64,000 bases of DNA from Sphingomonas parapaucimobilis NBRC 15100 (GTDB lineage: Bacteria; Pseudomonadota; Alphaproteobacteria; Sphingomonadales; Sphingomonadaceae): contig NZ_BBPI01000068.1 in assembly GCF_000787715.1 (NCBI RefSeq), positions 1 to 64,000 on the forward strand, in the 5' to 3' direction. How positions within the stretch are numbered: the first letter of the stretch is position 1; every line of letters starts with the position of its first letter. Below the pieces are notes generated by a model. The model worked only from the letters and a program-made list of their open reading frames with translations. It ran no database searches and was not told where the DNA came from. Of the stretch, positions 24,744-33,496 are shown piece after piece. The position numbers and the translations under genes were made by a program.

Positions 24744-27314
24744 TCAAAACAGTTTCCGCACCCCCACGCGGACCGAGCGGCCGAGCGGATCGATATAGGC
24801 GGGCTGGAAGCGGTTGGGGGTCTGGCCGTTGCGGTCGGTGACGTTGATTCGGTCGTTCAGCAGATTCTCGACCGCGAAATCGACATTCAGTCCCTTGGCC
24901 CAGGGTTTCTTGATGACCTTCTCCATGCGCACGAAGCTGTAGAGGACCAGCCAGGTCCGCCCCGAAAAGCGCAGGTCGGAGGCGGCGATGTCGCTGCGGA
25001 TGCGGGTCGGCCCCTGCAGGCGACCGTAAACCCCCAGATTGAACAGGCCGTAGGAGAAATGGCCGTTCAGATCGACGTCCCAGCGCGGCCGCCCGCCCGT
25101 GCCGCTGAGCGTCGCGCCGTCGAGCAGGTCGACGGCCGGGCCGGGTCTTCGCAGGGTCAGCCGATCCTCCAGCCGGTAATTGGTCGTCGCCGACAGCCAT
25201 AGGGAGGGGCGCGGCTTGGGTGGAGGGGGCGGGGGTGCGGCCTTGGCGTCCGTGCCGGGCGAGGGCGGGAGAGGGGGCGGCGGGGTCTTGCCCAATGTCA
25301 GTTGCGCGTTGATGGTCAGGCGCAGCTTGCGCTCGCGCTCGAACGCCAGGTTGACCGGGCGCAGGTCGACGCTGACCAACTGGCCGAGCGCATCGCGCAC
25401 GAACAGATCGGGAAAGACCCGCTGGAACGCCGGGGTCGCCCCGCCCAGCGAGGCCGCCTGGTTGGCGATCCGCGTGTCGACATAATCGGTGCTGAGCCGG
25501 ATCTCCTTGTCCTTGATCGGCTGAACCGCGATGCCCAGCGTCGTGACCCGCCGCTTTTCCGGCGCCAGGTCGGGATTGCCCCCGAAGATGGCGGTGACGA
25601 GCGTGCTGCGCCCGGTAACATAGTCGAAAAAGGGCGTGTTGGGCGTCGCTAGGACCGGCGCGACCAACTGGGTGACGGCGGGCGCGGCCTGCGCGACATT
25701 GATCGAGGCGTTGAGCTGGACCGGGCGGAACGGGGTCCAGTTCAGGCCGAGATTGGAGGTGTTCAGCCGTCCGAAGTCCGACACCTGCGACACGCCCGCC
25801 ATGGCGTTCAGCTGCATCTCCCCCAGAAAACCCAGCGAGCCCTCGCGCGCCGAGGCGATCGGCACATTGGCGTTGACGCTGGCCCCGCGCATCGTGCGCC
25901 CGATCCCGTCGGTGGGGAGCGACAGGTTGGAGCGCGCTTCGCTGTCGATCCGCGAATAATCGGTGGTGACGGTCAGCATCGCCTCGCCCGCGGGCATGCG
26001 GACGAGGGGGCCGTTGGCGGTCGCCTTGACCCCGATCGTGTCGGACACCACCCGGCTGCGGTTCCGGTCGCGCCGCGCGGCGGTGACGGGATCGATCGCT
26101 GCCATAGGGTCGCCGCCCGCCGCGATCGACGCTTGAAGCGCCTCCAGCGGAACCCCGATCTCGGACGTGCTGCGCGACACCATCCGGTCGTAATTGCCGG
26201 TGATCGCCCAGCTCCAGCGCCGGACATCGCCGGTCAGCGTGCCGCCCGCGTGCAGCGCCATGCTGGTCGTCCGCTGGCGCAACACGCTGTCGGGCAGATA
26301 GCGATAGAGCAGCGTGTCGTTGGCGAAGGGGAAATTCCCCAGCCCACCGGGTACGCGCAGCAGCGCGGGAGCCAGACCGTTCAGCCCCCTGGTCTGGATC
26401 GCCTCCATCGAGACCATCAGCGAGCCCGACACCGTCTTGGTCAGCGGCGAGGCGATGCTCGCTTCGCTATGGATCGTGTCGGTGAGCGGCTGGAGCGTGC
26501 GATAGGGGCCGAGATCGGTGACCCCGGCCGGGCTGTTCCCATAAGCCGCGAGCGTCCCCCGCGCGGCCGGATCGACCGGCACGCCCGCCAGCGTGATGCT
26601 CCGACCCGCCAGCATATCGAGCCGCGGGTTCACGCTGGCGCCGTTCACCCCCGTCACATTGCCGGTGGTCGCGAACAGCGTGTCGGGATCGGGCACGATG
26701 GCGCGCTGGCTCTGCGACACCGGATTTTGCCGTAGATGCGAGACGTTGAAGCTCAGGCGGCGCGGCCCGTCGATCCGCGCCGAGGTGACTTCGCTATATC
26801 GGGTGCCGCCCCCGCCCTCGGTCGTCACGCCGGGCAGGAGATGGACCGTGACCGCGCGGAATGTCTTCTTGGTGATGAAGTTCATCACCCGGACATTGGG
26901 CGGATAGCCGAAGCGTGCCGCCTCCTGTTCGGGCAGGACCTCGATCCGCTCCATCGCCTCATAGGGCAGCGACTGGAACTCGGCGAAACCCGAGACGCGC
27001 CGCCCGTTGAGCAGCATCACCGGCTCGCCCCCGCCCGACGAACTGGTCAGTGCCTTCACCTTCTTCAGCAGATCGGCCAGGTTCGTCGCGCCCAGTGCCT
27101 CCAGCGCTTGGGCATCCAGCACCGCAACCGGCGCGACCGCGCCGATGACCGAGCCGGGGATGCGCTTGCCGGTGACGGTGACTTCGGGGGAGGGCGGTTC
27201 GGAGGGCGGGGCCTCCTGCGCGTAAATGCCAACCGGCATCGCCAGACCCAGGACGATCGCCGTCCACGCCGCACTCGTATGCAGGCGCGCCCTCCCCTTG
27301 AAACGCATCGTCAA
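24744..27314 (-). CDS. TonB-dependent receptor, plug-containing
   Basis: This 856-residue protein has a signal peptide (cleavage near IYAQ, residue 33), a TonB-box-like PEVTVTGKRIPGS segment, a plug with NLADLLKKVKALTSSSGGGEPVMLLNGRRVSG and PYEAMERIEVLPEQEAARFGYPP, and a long beta-barrel ending in VRKLF. A Pro-rich insert (about 680-710) interrupts one outer loop region. The plug keeps the MLLNGRRV-type core but the protein diverges from classical siderophore receptors. The start may instead be the ATG two codons later. Upstream DNA (27315-27486) is AT-richer and probably carries the promoter. Confidence 0.85.
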   Translation of the reverse strand: MTMRFKGRARLHTSAAWTAIVLGLAMPVGIYAQEAPPSEPPSPEVTVTGKRIPGSVIGAVAPVAVLDAQALEALGATNLADLLKKVKALTSSSGGGEPVMLLNGRRVSGFAEFQSLPYEAMERIEVLPEQEAARFGYPPNVRVMNFITKKTFRAVTVHLLPGVTTEGGGGTRYSEVTSARIDGPRRLSFNVSHLRQNPVSQSQRAIVPDPDTLFATTGNVTGVNGASVNPRLDMLAGRSITLAGVPVDPAARGTLAAYGNSPAGVTDLGPYRTLQPLTDTIHSEASIASPLTKTVSGSLMVSMEAIQTRGLNGLAPALLRVPGGLGNFPFANDTLLYRYLPDSVLRQRTTSMALHAGGTLTGDVRRWSWAITGNYDRMVSRSTSEIGVPLEALQASIAAGGDPMAAIDPVTAARRDRNRSRVVSDTIGVKATANGPLVRMPAGEAMLTVTTDYSRIDSEARSNLSLPTDGIGRTMRGASVNANVPIASAREGSLGFLGEMQLNAMAGVSQVSDFGRLNTSNLGLNWTPFRPVQLNASINVAQAAPAVTQLVAPVLATPNTPFFDYVTGRSTLVTAIFGGNPDLAPEKRRVTTLGIAVQPIKDKEIRLSTDYVDTRIANQAASLGGATPAFQRVFPDLFVRDALGQLVSVDLRPVNLAFERERKLRLTINAQLTLGKTPPPPLPPSPGTDAKAAPPPPPPKPRPSLWLSATTNYRLEDRLTLRRPGPAVDLLDGATLSGTGGRPRWDVDLNGHFSYGLFNLGVYGRLQGPTRIRSDIAASDLRFSGRTWLVLYSFVRMEKVIKKPWAKGLNVDFAVENLLNDRINVTDRNGQTPNRFQPAYIDPLGRSVRVGVRKLF

Positions 27315-27538
27315 GCCACTCCCATCGCCGACGTGAATTTTTTTATACTGTGGCGATCATGTCACAATTAAGGCTGAAAACGCGGCAAGTGCCGTGTTTC
27401 GGCAGGACTGAATTCCGAAAGAACAAAGACCTTCAATCGTGACGCCATAACTGACGACGAAATAGAGATTTTCCTCCGCATATTGATTGCATGGAAGGAT
27501 CACGCCCCTAAAATGGCCGATAGGAAGAAGCGCCTGCG

Positions 27539-27841
27539 ATGAGCATGAATGCCGCCGTCAGAGTGGGCGATCCGGTCGGCCACAGTGTCAGCCAGAGCCT
27601 GTTCGGCGAGGCACAGGCCGCGCGGGCGGCCTATGCCCCTCGGCGAATGCACCCCGCCGCCCGGCTATCGCAACGCTGCGCCCGAAGATTTGCAACGGCT
27701 GCGTGTGACGGAGGCCATGCTGGAACATCCATCGATCCTGCCACGGGCGTACCCATGGTCGCTTTCAAAGGCACGACGAGCGGCGCCGACTGGATGCGGA
27801 ACTTTTATCAGGGGGCGGGCAATATGCCGCCATACGCGTGA
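27539..27841 (+). pseudogene. Frameshifted and truncated PAAR-like / hydrolase effector remnant
   Basis: One frame gives MSMNAAVRVGDPVGHS, resembling the start of PAAR-type toxin proteins. Coding sense then moves to the +1 frame for GECTPPPGYRNAAPEDLQ and RLRVTEAMLEHPS, and returns to the first frame for DPATGVPMVAFKGTTSGADW and MRNFYQGAG, which resembles the N-terminal part of lipase/Mbeg1-like alpha-beta hydrolases (VVAFKGTTS type). So there are two compensating frameshifts, near 27640 and 27725, and a stop before the catalytic GxSxG region. It is best read as a decayed secreted effector. The domain resemblance is from memory of such families, not from a search. Confidence 0.55.
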
Positions 27842-27939
27842 TCCATCTTCACCTTATGGACCAGGTGATCCTTGCGCTTCAGCTTGGACAGGGCGGTGTC
27901 GCATTGGATCTTGTCACGAACGGATGCGGATAGGGAGTG

Positions 27940-28404
27940 ATGCGGCATCATGCGGTGATGATCTCGATCATACTGACAACGGGGTGTTCGGGAGAGGGTA
28001 TGGCGAGCAATAAGGCCGGGGTCCAGCCCATGCTGGGGGCTGTGATGCACTCCAAACCGGACGAGGTCCGGCGGTTGGCGGAACAAGGCATTGGCCTGAA
28101 CGAGCGCGACCCGGCTAATCAAAGCACGCCGATGATCGCGGCGGCCGAGACGATGCAATGGGGCATGGTCGAGGTGCTGATCGATCATGGCGCCGATATC
28201 TGGGCATATGATCAATTCGGCATCACCGCCGCCCAGCAGACCGAAACCAGTCGGGTCGTCCCCGGTTCGAACGAGGACCAGGCCCGGCTGCGCGTGATCG
28301 CCAAGCTGAAGGCCCGTGGCTATCCCTTTCCGCCGCCCAAGAGCGACGAGGTGCTGGAACTCGTCAGGAAAGGCCGCTGGCCACCGGCGGGAACGCGGTC
28401 ATGA
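27940..28404 (+). CDS. Ankyrin-repeat lipoprotein-like protein
   Basis: The 154-residue product starts with a short hydrophobic leader ending ILTTGCSGEG, compatible with a lipoprotein signal. Ankyrin-type repeats follow: MLGAVMHSKPDEVRRLAEQG, STPMIAAAETMQWGMVEVL with IDHGADIWAYD, and FGITAAQQ. GGGAG lies 5 bases before the chosen ATG; a GTG one codon earlier and an ATG at 27958 are alternatives. It follows the broken effector-like gene on the same strand by 98 bases. Periplasmic ankyrin proteins are known as immunity partners of toxin genes, so it may be an orphan immunity protein. That role is inferred from context only. Confidence 0.7.
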   Translation: MRHHAVMISIILTTGCSGEGMASNKAGVQPMLGAVMHSKPDEVRRLAEQGIGLNERDPANQSTPMIAAAETMQWGMVEVLIDHGADIWAYDQFGITAAQQTETSRVVPGSNEDQARLRVIAKLKARGYPFPPPKSDEVLELVRKGRWPPAGTRS

Positions 28405-28652
28405 GCAGAATGCAGGGCGTGGATATCCTTTGCCCGAGGGAAGGTCCGACCGGTCAATGCTGGTGCTGACGGTGCCCCCCAATGTATCGGGGATCGCTCC
28501 CAATCATGTGGTGACTCGTGGAGCGCTGCCCGGTGAGGGACAAGGCCCCCCGATATTGCCTGTCGACATGGCTGCGCTCTAACCCCGGTTCCACGCCATG
28601 CTGGAGACGCTGCGGCCGACGTGAGGAAAGGCGAGCGCCGCCCCCGTGTCGG
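28405..28652. other. Intergenic remnant without a convincing gene
   Basis: An ATG at 28401 opens only a 22-codon frame (MSRMQGVDILCPREGP) that stops early, and a second frame (GRSDRSMLVLTVPPNVSG) runs on without a start or ribosome-binding site. This looks like decayed coding DNA at the end of the effector/ankyrin locus. No terminator or repeat is evident. Confidence 0.35.
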
Positions 28653-29825
28653 TCAAAGCTGTGGGGCAACCGGCTCGGCGACGAGCGGGGCGGGGCCGGA
28701 AATCAAGGCCGCGCGACGGCGCAGGACGCTGTGCATCACCCGGATATAATGGTCCGCGCCGTACTCGATGGTGAAGCGCCGCGCCTGATGCAGCGTGCGG
28801 CGGGCATCCTGGGTCCGGGGCTGGGCGGCTGCGATCGCGGCGGCAAAGCCTGCCTCGTCGCCGACCGGGACCAAAGTGCCCAGCGCGCCGTGCTGCAACA
28901 GCGCGCCCATCGAGCGGCTGCAATCGGTGGCGACGATGCCGATATTGGCGGCCAGCCCCTCCAGGATGACCGCGGGCACCCCCTCATAATGCGAGGATAG
29001 CAGCAGCGTGTCGTATCCTGACAGAAGTCCCGCCGGATTGGTGACATAGCCCCGGAAATCGACCCGGTCGCCGATCCCCAGCGAGGCAGCCAGCCCCTCC
29101 AGTGCCGCACGCTCCGGCCCCTCACCGAACACGGTCAGCGTGTCGTCGGGCGCGCTGCCACGGGCAAAACCGCGCAACATCAGCGCCAGGTTCTTCTGCG
29201 CCGCCAGCCGCGCTATGGTGACGAAGCGGCGGCCTGGGCCACCTGGTCGATCACTCGCCGGCTCGCGCAAGGACAGGATATGCCCCTCGGACAGGGCCGG
29301 GTCGGGGATGATCGCGACGCGCGCGGGCGACACGCCGACGCATTGCACGATCTCCGCGCGCATCGGCTTTTCCATGCCAACGAAATGGTCGATCGCCAGC
29401 CCCTGGATGCGCAGCCATATCCGGTAGAAGACCCGGTAAAGCCAGGACGCATCGACACGATCGAGATTGTTGCTGATCTTGGCGATGATCGGCGGACAAT
29501 CGCGCCCCAGTATCAGCTTCAGCATAACCGCGACGACGGCATAGGTATTGCCCGCACAAAACAGGATGTCGGGGCGCAGTGCGCGCACGACGCGCGGCAG
29601 AGTGGCGATCATCCAGATCGTCTCCCAATGCGCGATCCCCGGCCAGCGCCGGCGGGGGCTGACGAAGTCCAGATCGGCACCGACATCACGGGTCATCGCG
29701 CCGTCGGCCCGCCCCAGGAACAGCGGCGCATCGACACCACTCTCCCGCCAGCGCCGCACCAGGCGCAACGCGATCCGCTCGACCCCGCCGGGCTCGAAAC
29801 TATGCAGGAAGGTCAGGACGCGCAA
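28653..29825 (-). CDS. Glycosyltransferase family 4 protein
   Basis: This 390-residue GT-B fold glycosyltransferase is probably involved in surface polysaccharide synthesis. The N-terminal domain opens with LTFLHSFEPGGVERIALRLV (Gly-rich acceptor loop) and includes KISNNLDRVDASW; the donor-binding half has IARLAAQKNLALMLRGFA, TVFGEGPERAALE and the E-x7-E region SSHYEGVPAVILEGLA. The start is TTG, preceded by GAGG. It stands alone with a 445-base intergenic region upstream. Donor and acceptor cannot be read from the sequence. Confidence 0.88.
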   Translation of the reverse strand: MRVLTFLHSFEPGGVERIALRLVRRWRESGVDAPLFLGRADGAMTRDVGADLDFVSPRRRWPGIAHWETIWMIATLPRVVRALRPDILFCAGNTYAVVAVMLKLILGRDCPPIIAKISNNLDRVDASWLYRVFYRIWLRIQGLAIDHFVGMEKPMRAEIVQCVGVSPARVAIIPDPALSEGHILSLREPASDRPGGPGRRFVTIARLAAQKNLALMLRGFARGSAPDDTLTVFGEGPERAALEGLAASLGIGDRVDFRGYVTNPAGLLSGYDTLLLSSHYEGVPAVILEGLAANIGIVATDCSRSMGALLQHGALGTLVPVGDEAGFAAAIAAAQPRTQDARRTLHQARRFTIEYGADHYIRVMHSVLRRRAALISGPAPLVAEPVAPQL

Positions 29826-30270
29826 AGCGCCTCACGCCCTGTACAAAACCGATATCGCCCGGAATTCCCGCCCATAATTCGGCCCCGATAGCATAACCTT
29901 CGGTAAAAACGATACCCTATCGTGACGTATTCGACATGGTCGGGGGCGCCAGATACCGCTCGCCTTGCATCCGGCAGGCGGCGGGAAGATCAGCCTGCCA
30001 AGCGCCGCACAAGCATAGCTCAGCGCTCGATACCCCATCCGCAATGATTTTTGCGATGAACGCCTTGAAAAGGTACAAATATCGTCAAGCGACAAATACC
30101 CTGTCATGCAGTCCCACCGGCATCCATTATGGTAAAAAGCTATATTGTTATGGCTCCGAATTTCCTCTGATATGGACATTGTTCAGATCGTCAGCATCCA
30201 GACTATACGTACGATGCGACGTCCCCTATGGGGCAGATGAGGGACAGCCTTTACAGGGGGAATAATATAT
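29826..30270. promoter_or_regulatory. AT-richer intergenic region, presumed divergent promoters
   Basis: This 445-base stretch separates the leftward glycosyltransferase and the rightward PKD-type lipoprotein. It is visibly more AT-rich than the flanks, notably 30040-30180, and ends in a strong GGGGG ribosome-binding site 9 bases before the lipoprotein ATG. No gene, RNA or clear operator was recognised. Confidence 0.4.
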
Positions 30271-31671
30271 ATGCCGAAATGGAAAACGTTTTTCTTAGCC
30301 GGGAGTATAACATTAACTGCGATGCTCGCAGGATGCGGGGGTGAAGGGGGTTCGAACAACGGAAACATACCCGTAATAACCGTGCCCACACCCACTCCGA
30401 CGCCAAGCGCCACATCGACACCGGCCCCGACCAACACGGTTCCGGTCGCCAATCCCGGCGCCAATCAGAATGTTCTGACCAAAACGTCCGTCACACTCGA
30501 TGCCAGCGGCAGCGTCGATGCCAATGGCGACGCCTTGACGTATAAATGGGCACTCAAGTCGCGCCCGTCGGGCAGCGCCGCGGTCCTGTCGTCCGCGACG
30601 GACGCAAAGCCGACCTTCACGGCCGATGTCGCCGGGACCTATATCGCGACCTTGATCGTGAACGACGGCAAGGTCGACAGCGCGCCTGTCGATGTCACGA
30701 TCACCGCAACCGTTGCCAATGCGGCACCCGTGGCCAATGCGGGACCGGATCAGAACGTCAAAAACGGCACGCTGGTCACGCTCGACGGCAGCGCCAGCAG
30801 CGATGCCAATGGCGATGCCCTCACTTATCAGTGGACCATGGATGCCCGTCCTTCGGGCAGCGCGGCGGTCCTGTCGTCCGCCACGGCCGCAAAGCCGACC
30901 TTCACGGCCGATGTCGCGGGCAATTATGTCCTGTCGCTGATCGTCAGCGACGGCGCGCTGAAAAGCGTGGCCGACAGCGTGACGATCACGTCGAGCCGGG
31001 CGAACGCCGCGCCGGTTGCCAATGCAGGAAAGGACCAGAATGTCCTGACCGGGGCGACGGTCACGCTGGACGGACGCGGCAGCAGCGACGCCAATGGCGA
31101 CACGCTGAAATATGACTGGAACCTGACGTCAAAGCCTGCCGGAAGCAGCGCGGCCCTGTCGACGAACGCGCAGGCGGTCACCAACTTCGTCGCCGACAAG
31201 GCGGGGACCTATGTCGCCACGCTGGTCGTCAATGACGGCATTGTCGACAGTGCTCCCGTCACGGTGGCGATCACCGCGGTGGCGCCGACCCTGTCGCTGT
31301 ACCGCGTCGACATCTTCTCCAATGAGCTGCTGAAGCTGCCTTATACCAGCTCCGCATCGATGCAGAAGTCGCAGACCTGCACGGGGTCGGGCTGCGCGAC
31401 CACCGTCACCGTCGACAAGTTCCGGTTCGTTGCCAATGGCGGCAACTTCACCATCCAGAATCTGACGGCGGTCAACCTGACCACGGGTTCGAGGGTGGCG
31501 GCCTCCTTTGCAGGCCTGCAAAACGGCACGGTGATAGCGAACGGACAGACGGTCAATTTCAGCCTCGAGTCCGATTTCACAAGGGGGCAGAGCGTCAACC
31601 TGCGCTATGAGTTCACGATCAAGGAAACGGGTGACAAATTCTCCTATACGGTCGAGCTGAAGACCAACTGA
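30271..31671 (+). CDS. Surface lipoprotein with three tandem PKD/cadherin-like repeats
   Basis: The 466-residue product has a lipoprotein signal ending MLAGCGGEGG (Cys at about 22), a Thr/Pro-rich stalk (about 35-55), three immunoglobulin-like repeats of about 90-95 residues, and a distinct C-terminal domain (about 345-466) with two cysteines in QTCTGSGCATTV. Each repeat has the pattern PVANAGxDQNVxxG, VTLDGSxSxDANGDxLxYxW, and xAGTYxxxLxVxDG typical of PKD-like folds. It is probably exported and binds polysaccharide or mediates adhesion. A terminator follows at 31691. The DNA of repeats 1 and 2 is nearly identical in part. Confidence 0.8.
   Translation: MPKWKTFFLAGSITLTAMLAGCGGEGGSNNGNIPVITVPTPTPTPSATSTPAPTNTVPVANPGANQNVLTKTSVTLDASGSVDANGDALTYKWALKSRPSGSAAVLSSATDAKPTFTADVAGTYIATLIVNDGKVDSAPVDVTITATVANAAPVANAGPDQNVKNGTLVTLDGSASSDANGDALTYQWTMDARPSGSAAVLSSATAAKPTFTADVAGNYVLSLIVSDGALKSVADSVTITSSRANAAPVANAGKDQNVLTGATVTLDGRGSSDANGDTLKYDWNLTSKPAGSSAALSTNAQAVTNFVADKAGTYVATLVVNDGIVDSAPVTVAITAVAPTLSLYRVDIFSNELLKLPYTSSASMQKSQTCTGSGCATTVTVDKFRFVANGGNFTIQNLTAVNLTTGSRVAASFAGLQNGTVIANGQTVNFSLESDFTRGQSVNLRYEFTIKETGDKFSYTVELKTN
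30568..30917 (+). repeat. Internal direct repeat within the PKD-type gene, 285-bp period
   Basis: Bases 30568-30632 and 30853-30917 are nearly identical (both contain GCGGTCCTGTCGTCCGC and AAAGCCGACCTTCACGGCCG) and lie 285 bases apart, exactly 95 codons. The third protein repeat at about 31130-31210 has diverged at the DNA level. This points to recent duplication or gene conversion of one Ig-like unit. Confidence 0.7.
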
Positions 31672-31690
31672 TCGCCGCAAGGCTATCGGA

Positions 31691-31716
31691 TCAGGGCGGG
31701 GGTTACCCCGCCCTGA
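31691..31716 (+). terminator. Rho-independent terminator after the PKD-type lipoprotein
   Basis: An 11-bp perfect stem (TCAGGGCGGGG with CCCCGCCCTGA) closes a GTTA loop and is followed by CTTTATA. It lies 19 bases after the stop at 31671. The U-tract is short but the stem is very strong. Confidence 0.75.
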
Positions 31717-31917
31717 CTTTATAGGGGCATGGGATCATCTCTGTCTCGCGCCGGAACGGTCCGGCGCTCGCCGGAACATCCCGAGCCGACCGGGGCGGAA
31801 CCGCGCCTCTATCCGATTTCGACCATGCCTATGGGCCTGACGGGGAACAGGCGACGCGCAACCGCCCGCGCCATTTCTCCTTGCCTTTGCCCGTAAAGCG
31901 ACCCACCCGCGCGTGGT

Positions 31918-33444
31918 ATGAGCACGGGACAACAATGGGGACAGGCGCGGGGGCAGGGCGGCGTCCTGCTGGTGCTGACGCTGGTCGCGCTGGTGGTACG
32001 GGCGCGAACCTTTGGAAATCCGGTCATCGGCTTCGACGAGCAATTCTATCTGCTGGTCGGCGAGCGCATGCTCCACGGGGCTTGGCCCTATATCGATATT
32101 TTCGACCGCAAGCCGATCGGGCTGTTCCTGCTATATGCGGGGGCGCGGTGGCTGGGCGGCCTGTTCGGAGAGGCCGGGTTCCTCGCCTATAAGCTGGTCG
32201 CGACCGGCTTCGTCATCGCCACTGCCTTCGGCATCCAGCGGGTGGCGCGCCGCTTCACGGGGCCGGGCGCTGCGGTCGCGGCGGCGATCCTCTATATCCT
32301 CTGGCTGAACCTGATGGAGGGAGAAGGGGGACAGTCGCCCGTCTTCTACAACGCGCTGATGCTGATCGCCGCGAGCGCAGTTATGCGCGTGGTCGAGCGG
32401 CAGGGGCGGCTGTTACCGTGCGGCTTGGCGGCGATGGCGTCGGTCGGCGTCGCGCTCCAGATCAAATATTCGGTGCTGCCCGAGGGTGTCGTCTTTGGCT
32501 GCATCCTGTTGTGGCAGGGCTGGCGCGCGCGGGCGGCACCGGTGCGGCTGGTGGGTCTTGCGCTGATCTGGGTCTCGCTGGCCTTGCTGCCGACCCTGAT
32601 GGCGTTTGGTGTCTACGCCGCAGCGGGACAGGGGCAAGCCTGGCTTTTCGCCAATTTCCTGTCGGTCGGTGGACAGGCGGCGCGGCCACTGGCCGACGAG
32701 TTGGAAGGGCTGGTGACCTGCCTTGGCATCTTGTCGCCGCTATTGCTGGTGATCGGCTTCGGGCGGCCGTGGCGGCATGTCCCGGCAGAGCAGCGCGAGG
32801 GGTTTCATTTCCTGCTCCTCTGGCTGGCGGTCGCGAGTGCGGCGGTGCTGCTCTATGGTCGCTTCGGCAGCCCGCATTATGCGCTGCCCATTATCTTACC
32901 CGCCGTGCTGGTCGCCGCGCCCGCGCTGGCCCGCTGGCGGCGCGGTGGGACGGTGGCGTTCGTCCTCGCGATCTTCGCGGCGGGGCAGATCGTGCTGGCG
33001 TTGAGCGAGCGGACCAAGGGCGGCGCGGCCGAGGCGAACGCGGTCGCTCAGGCCGCCACCCCGGCGCGCGGATGCCTCTATGTCTATGACGGCTATCCGG
33101 CGCTCTACATGCTGACGCATAGCTGCCTGCCTTCGAAATGGGTGTTCCCCGGCCATCTGAACACGCAGGACGAGGCCAGCCGCGCCGCGATCGGCGTTGA
33201 TCCGGTCGCCGAGATCCGCCGTATCCTGGCGACGCGGCCCGGCGCGATTGTCGACGACTATCCCCGCTTCGCCTTCGGCAACCGCGCGACGCGGGCCGTG
33301 CTGCACGAGGTGCTGGCGCGCGACTATCATCTTGCGGCCTGTAGCCCCACTGGGCCGAGCCGTGTGCGGCTTGTCTATCGGCCGGGGCCAGGCAGGGTTC
33401 CGGATGATTGCCCAAGCGCCAGCACGCTGGCCGCGATCCCATAA
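31918..33444 (+). CDS. Membrane glycosyltransferase, ArnT/PMT-like (GT39/GT83 type)
   Basis: The 508-residue polytopic protein has about ten hydrophobic segments through residue 360 and a soluble C-terminal part. The first loop carries the acidic motif GFDEQFYLLVGERMLHG then PYIDIFDRKPIG, characteristic of polyprenyl-phosphate-sugar-dependent mannosyl/arabinosyl transferases. It would act at the periplasmic face of the inner membrane, transferring a sugar from a lipid carrier to lipid, glycan or protein. It stands between the PKD-type lipoprotein and a convergent receptor. The substrate cannot be assigned. Confidence 0.82.
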   Translation: MSTGQQWGQARGQGGVLLVLTLVALVVRARTFGNPVIGFDEQFYLLVGERMLHGAWPYIDIFDRKPIGLFLLYAGARWLGGLFGEAGFLAYKLVATGFVIATAFGIQRVARRFTGPGAAVAAAILYILWLNLMEGEGGQSPVFYNALMLIAASAVMRVVERQGRLLPCGLAAMASVGVALQIKYSVLPEGVVFGCILLWQGWRARAAPVRLVGLALIWVSLALLPTLMAFGVYAAAGQGQAWLFANFLSVGGQAARPLADELEGLVTCLGILSPLLLVIGFGRPWRHVPAEQREGFHFLLLWLAVASAAVLLYGRFGSPHYALPIILPAVLVAAPALARWRRGGTVAFVLAIFAAGQIVLALSERTKGGAAEANAVAQAATPARGCLYVYDGYPALYMLTHSCLPSKWVFPGHLNTQDEASRAAIGVDPVAEIRRILATRPGAIVDDYPRFAFGNRATRAVLHEVLARDYHLAACSPTGPSRVRLVYRPGPGRVPDDCPSASTLAAIP

Positions 33445-33448
33445 AAAA

Positions 33449-33473
33449 TCCCCGCCAGCGTGGCTGGCGGGGA
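33449..33473 (-). terminator. Rho-independent terminator for the convergent TonB-dependent receptor
   Basis: An 11-bp perfect stem (TCCCCGCCAGC with GCTGGCGGGGA) encloses a 3-base loop. On the minus strand it is followed by a run of six U from the A-tract at 33443-33448, fitting termination of the receptor gene that ends at 33497. The A-tract directly abuts and includes part of the stop codon of the plus-strand glycosyltransferase, so the hairpin may stop transcription from both sides. Confidence 0.85.
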
Positions 33474-33496
33474 CAGGCATTGCATCGCGTCTCGGA

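Noticed and set aside
28405-28652. A second PAAR-like or small protein gene after the ankyrin gene
   Set aside because: The short frames have no good start or continuous coding sense, and I could not match them to a family.
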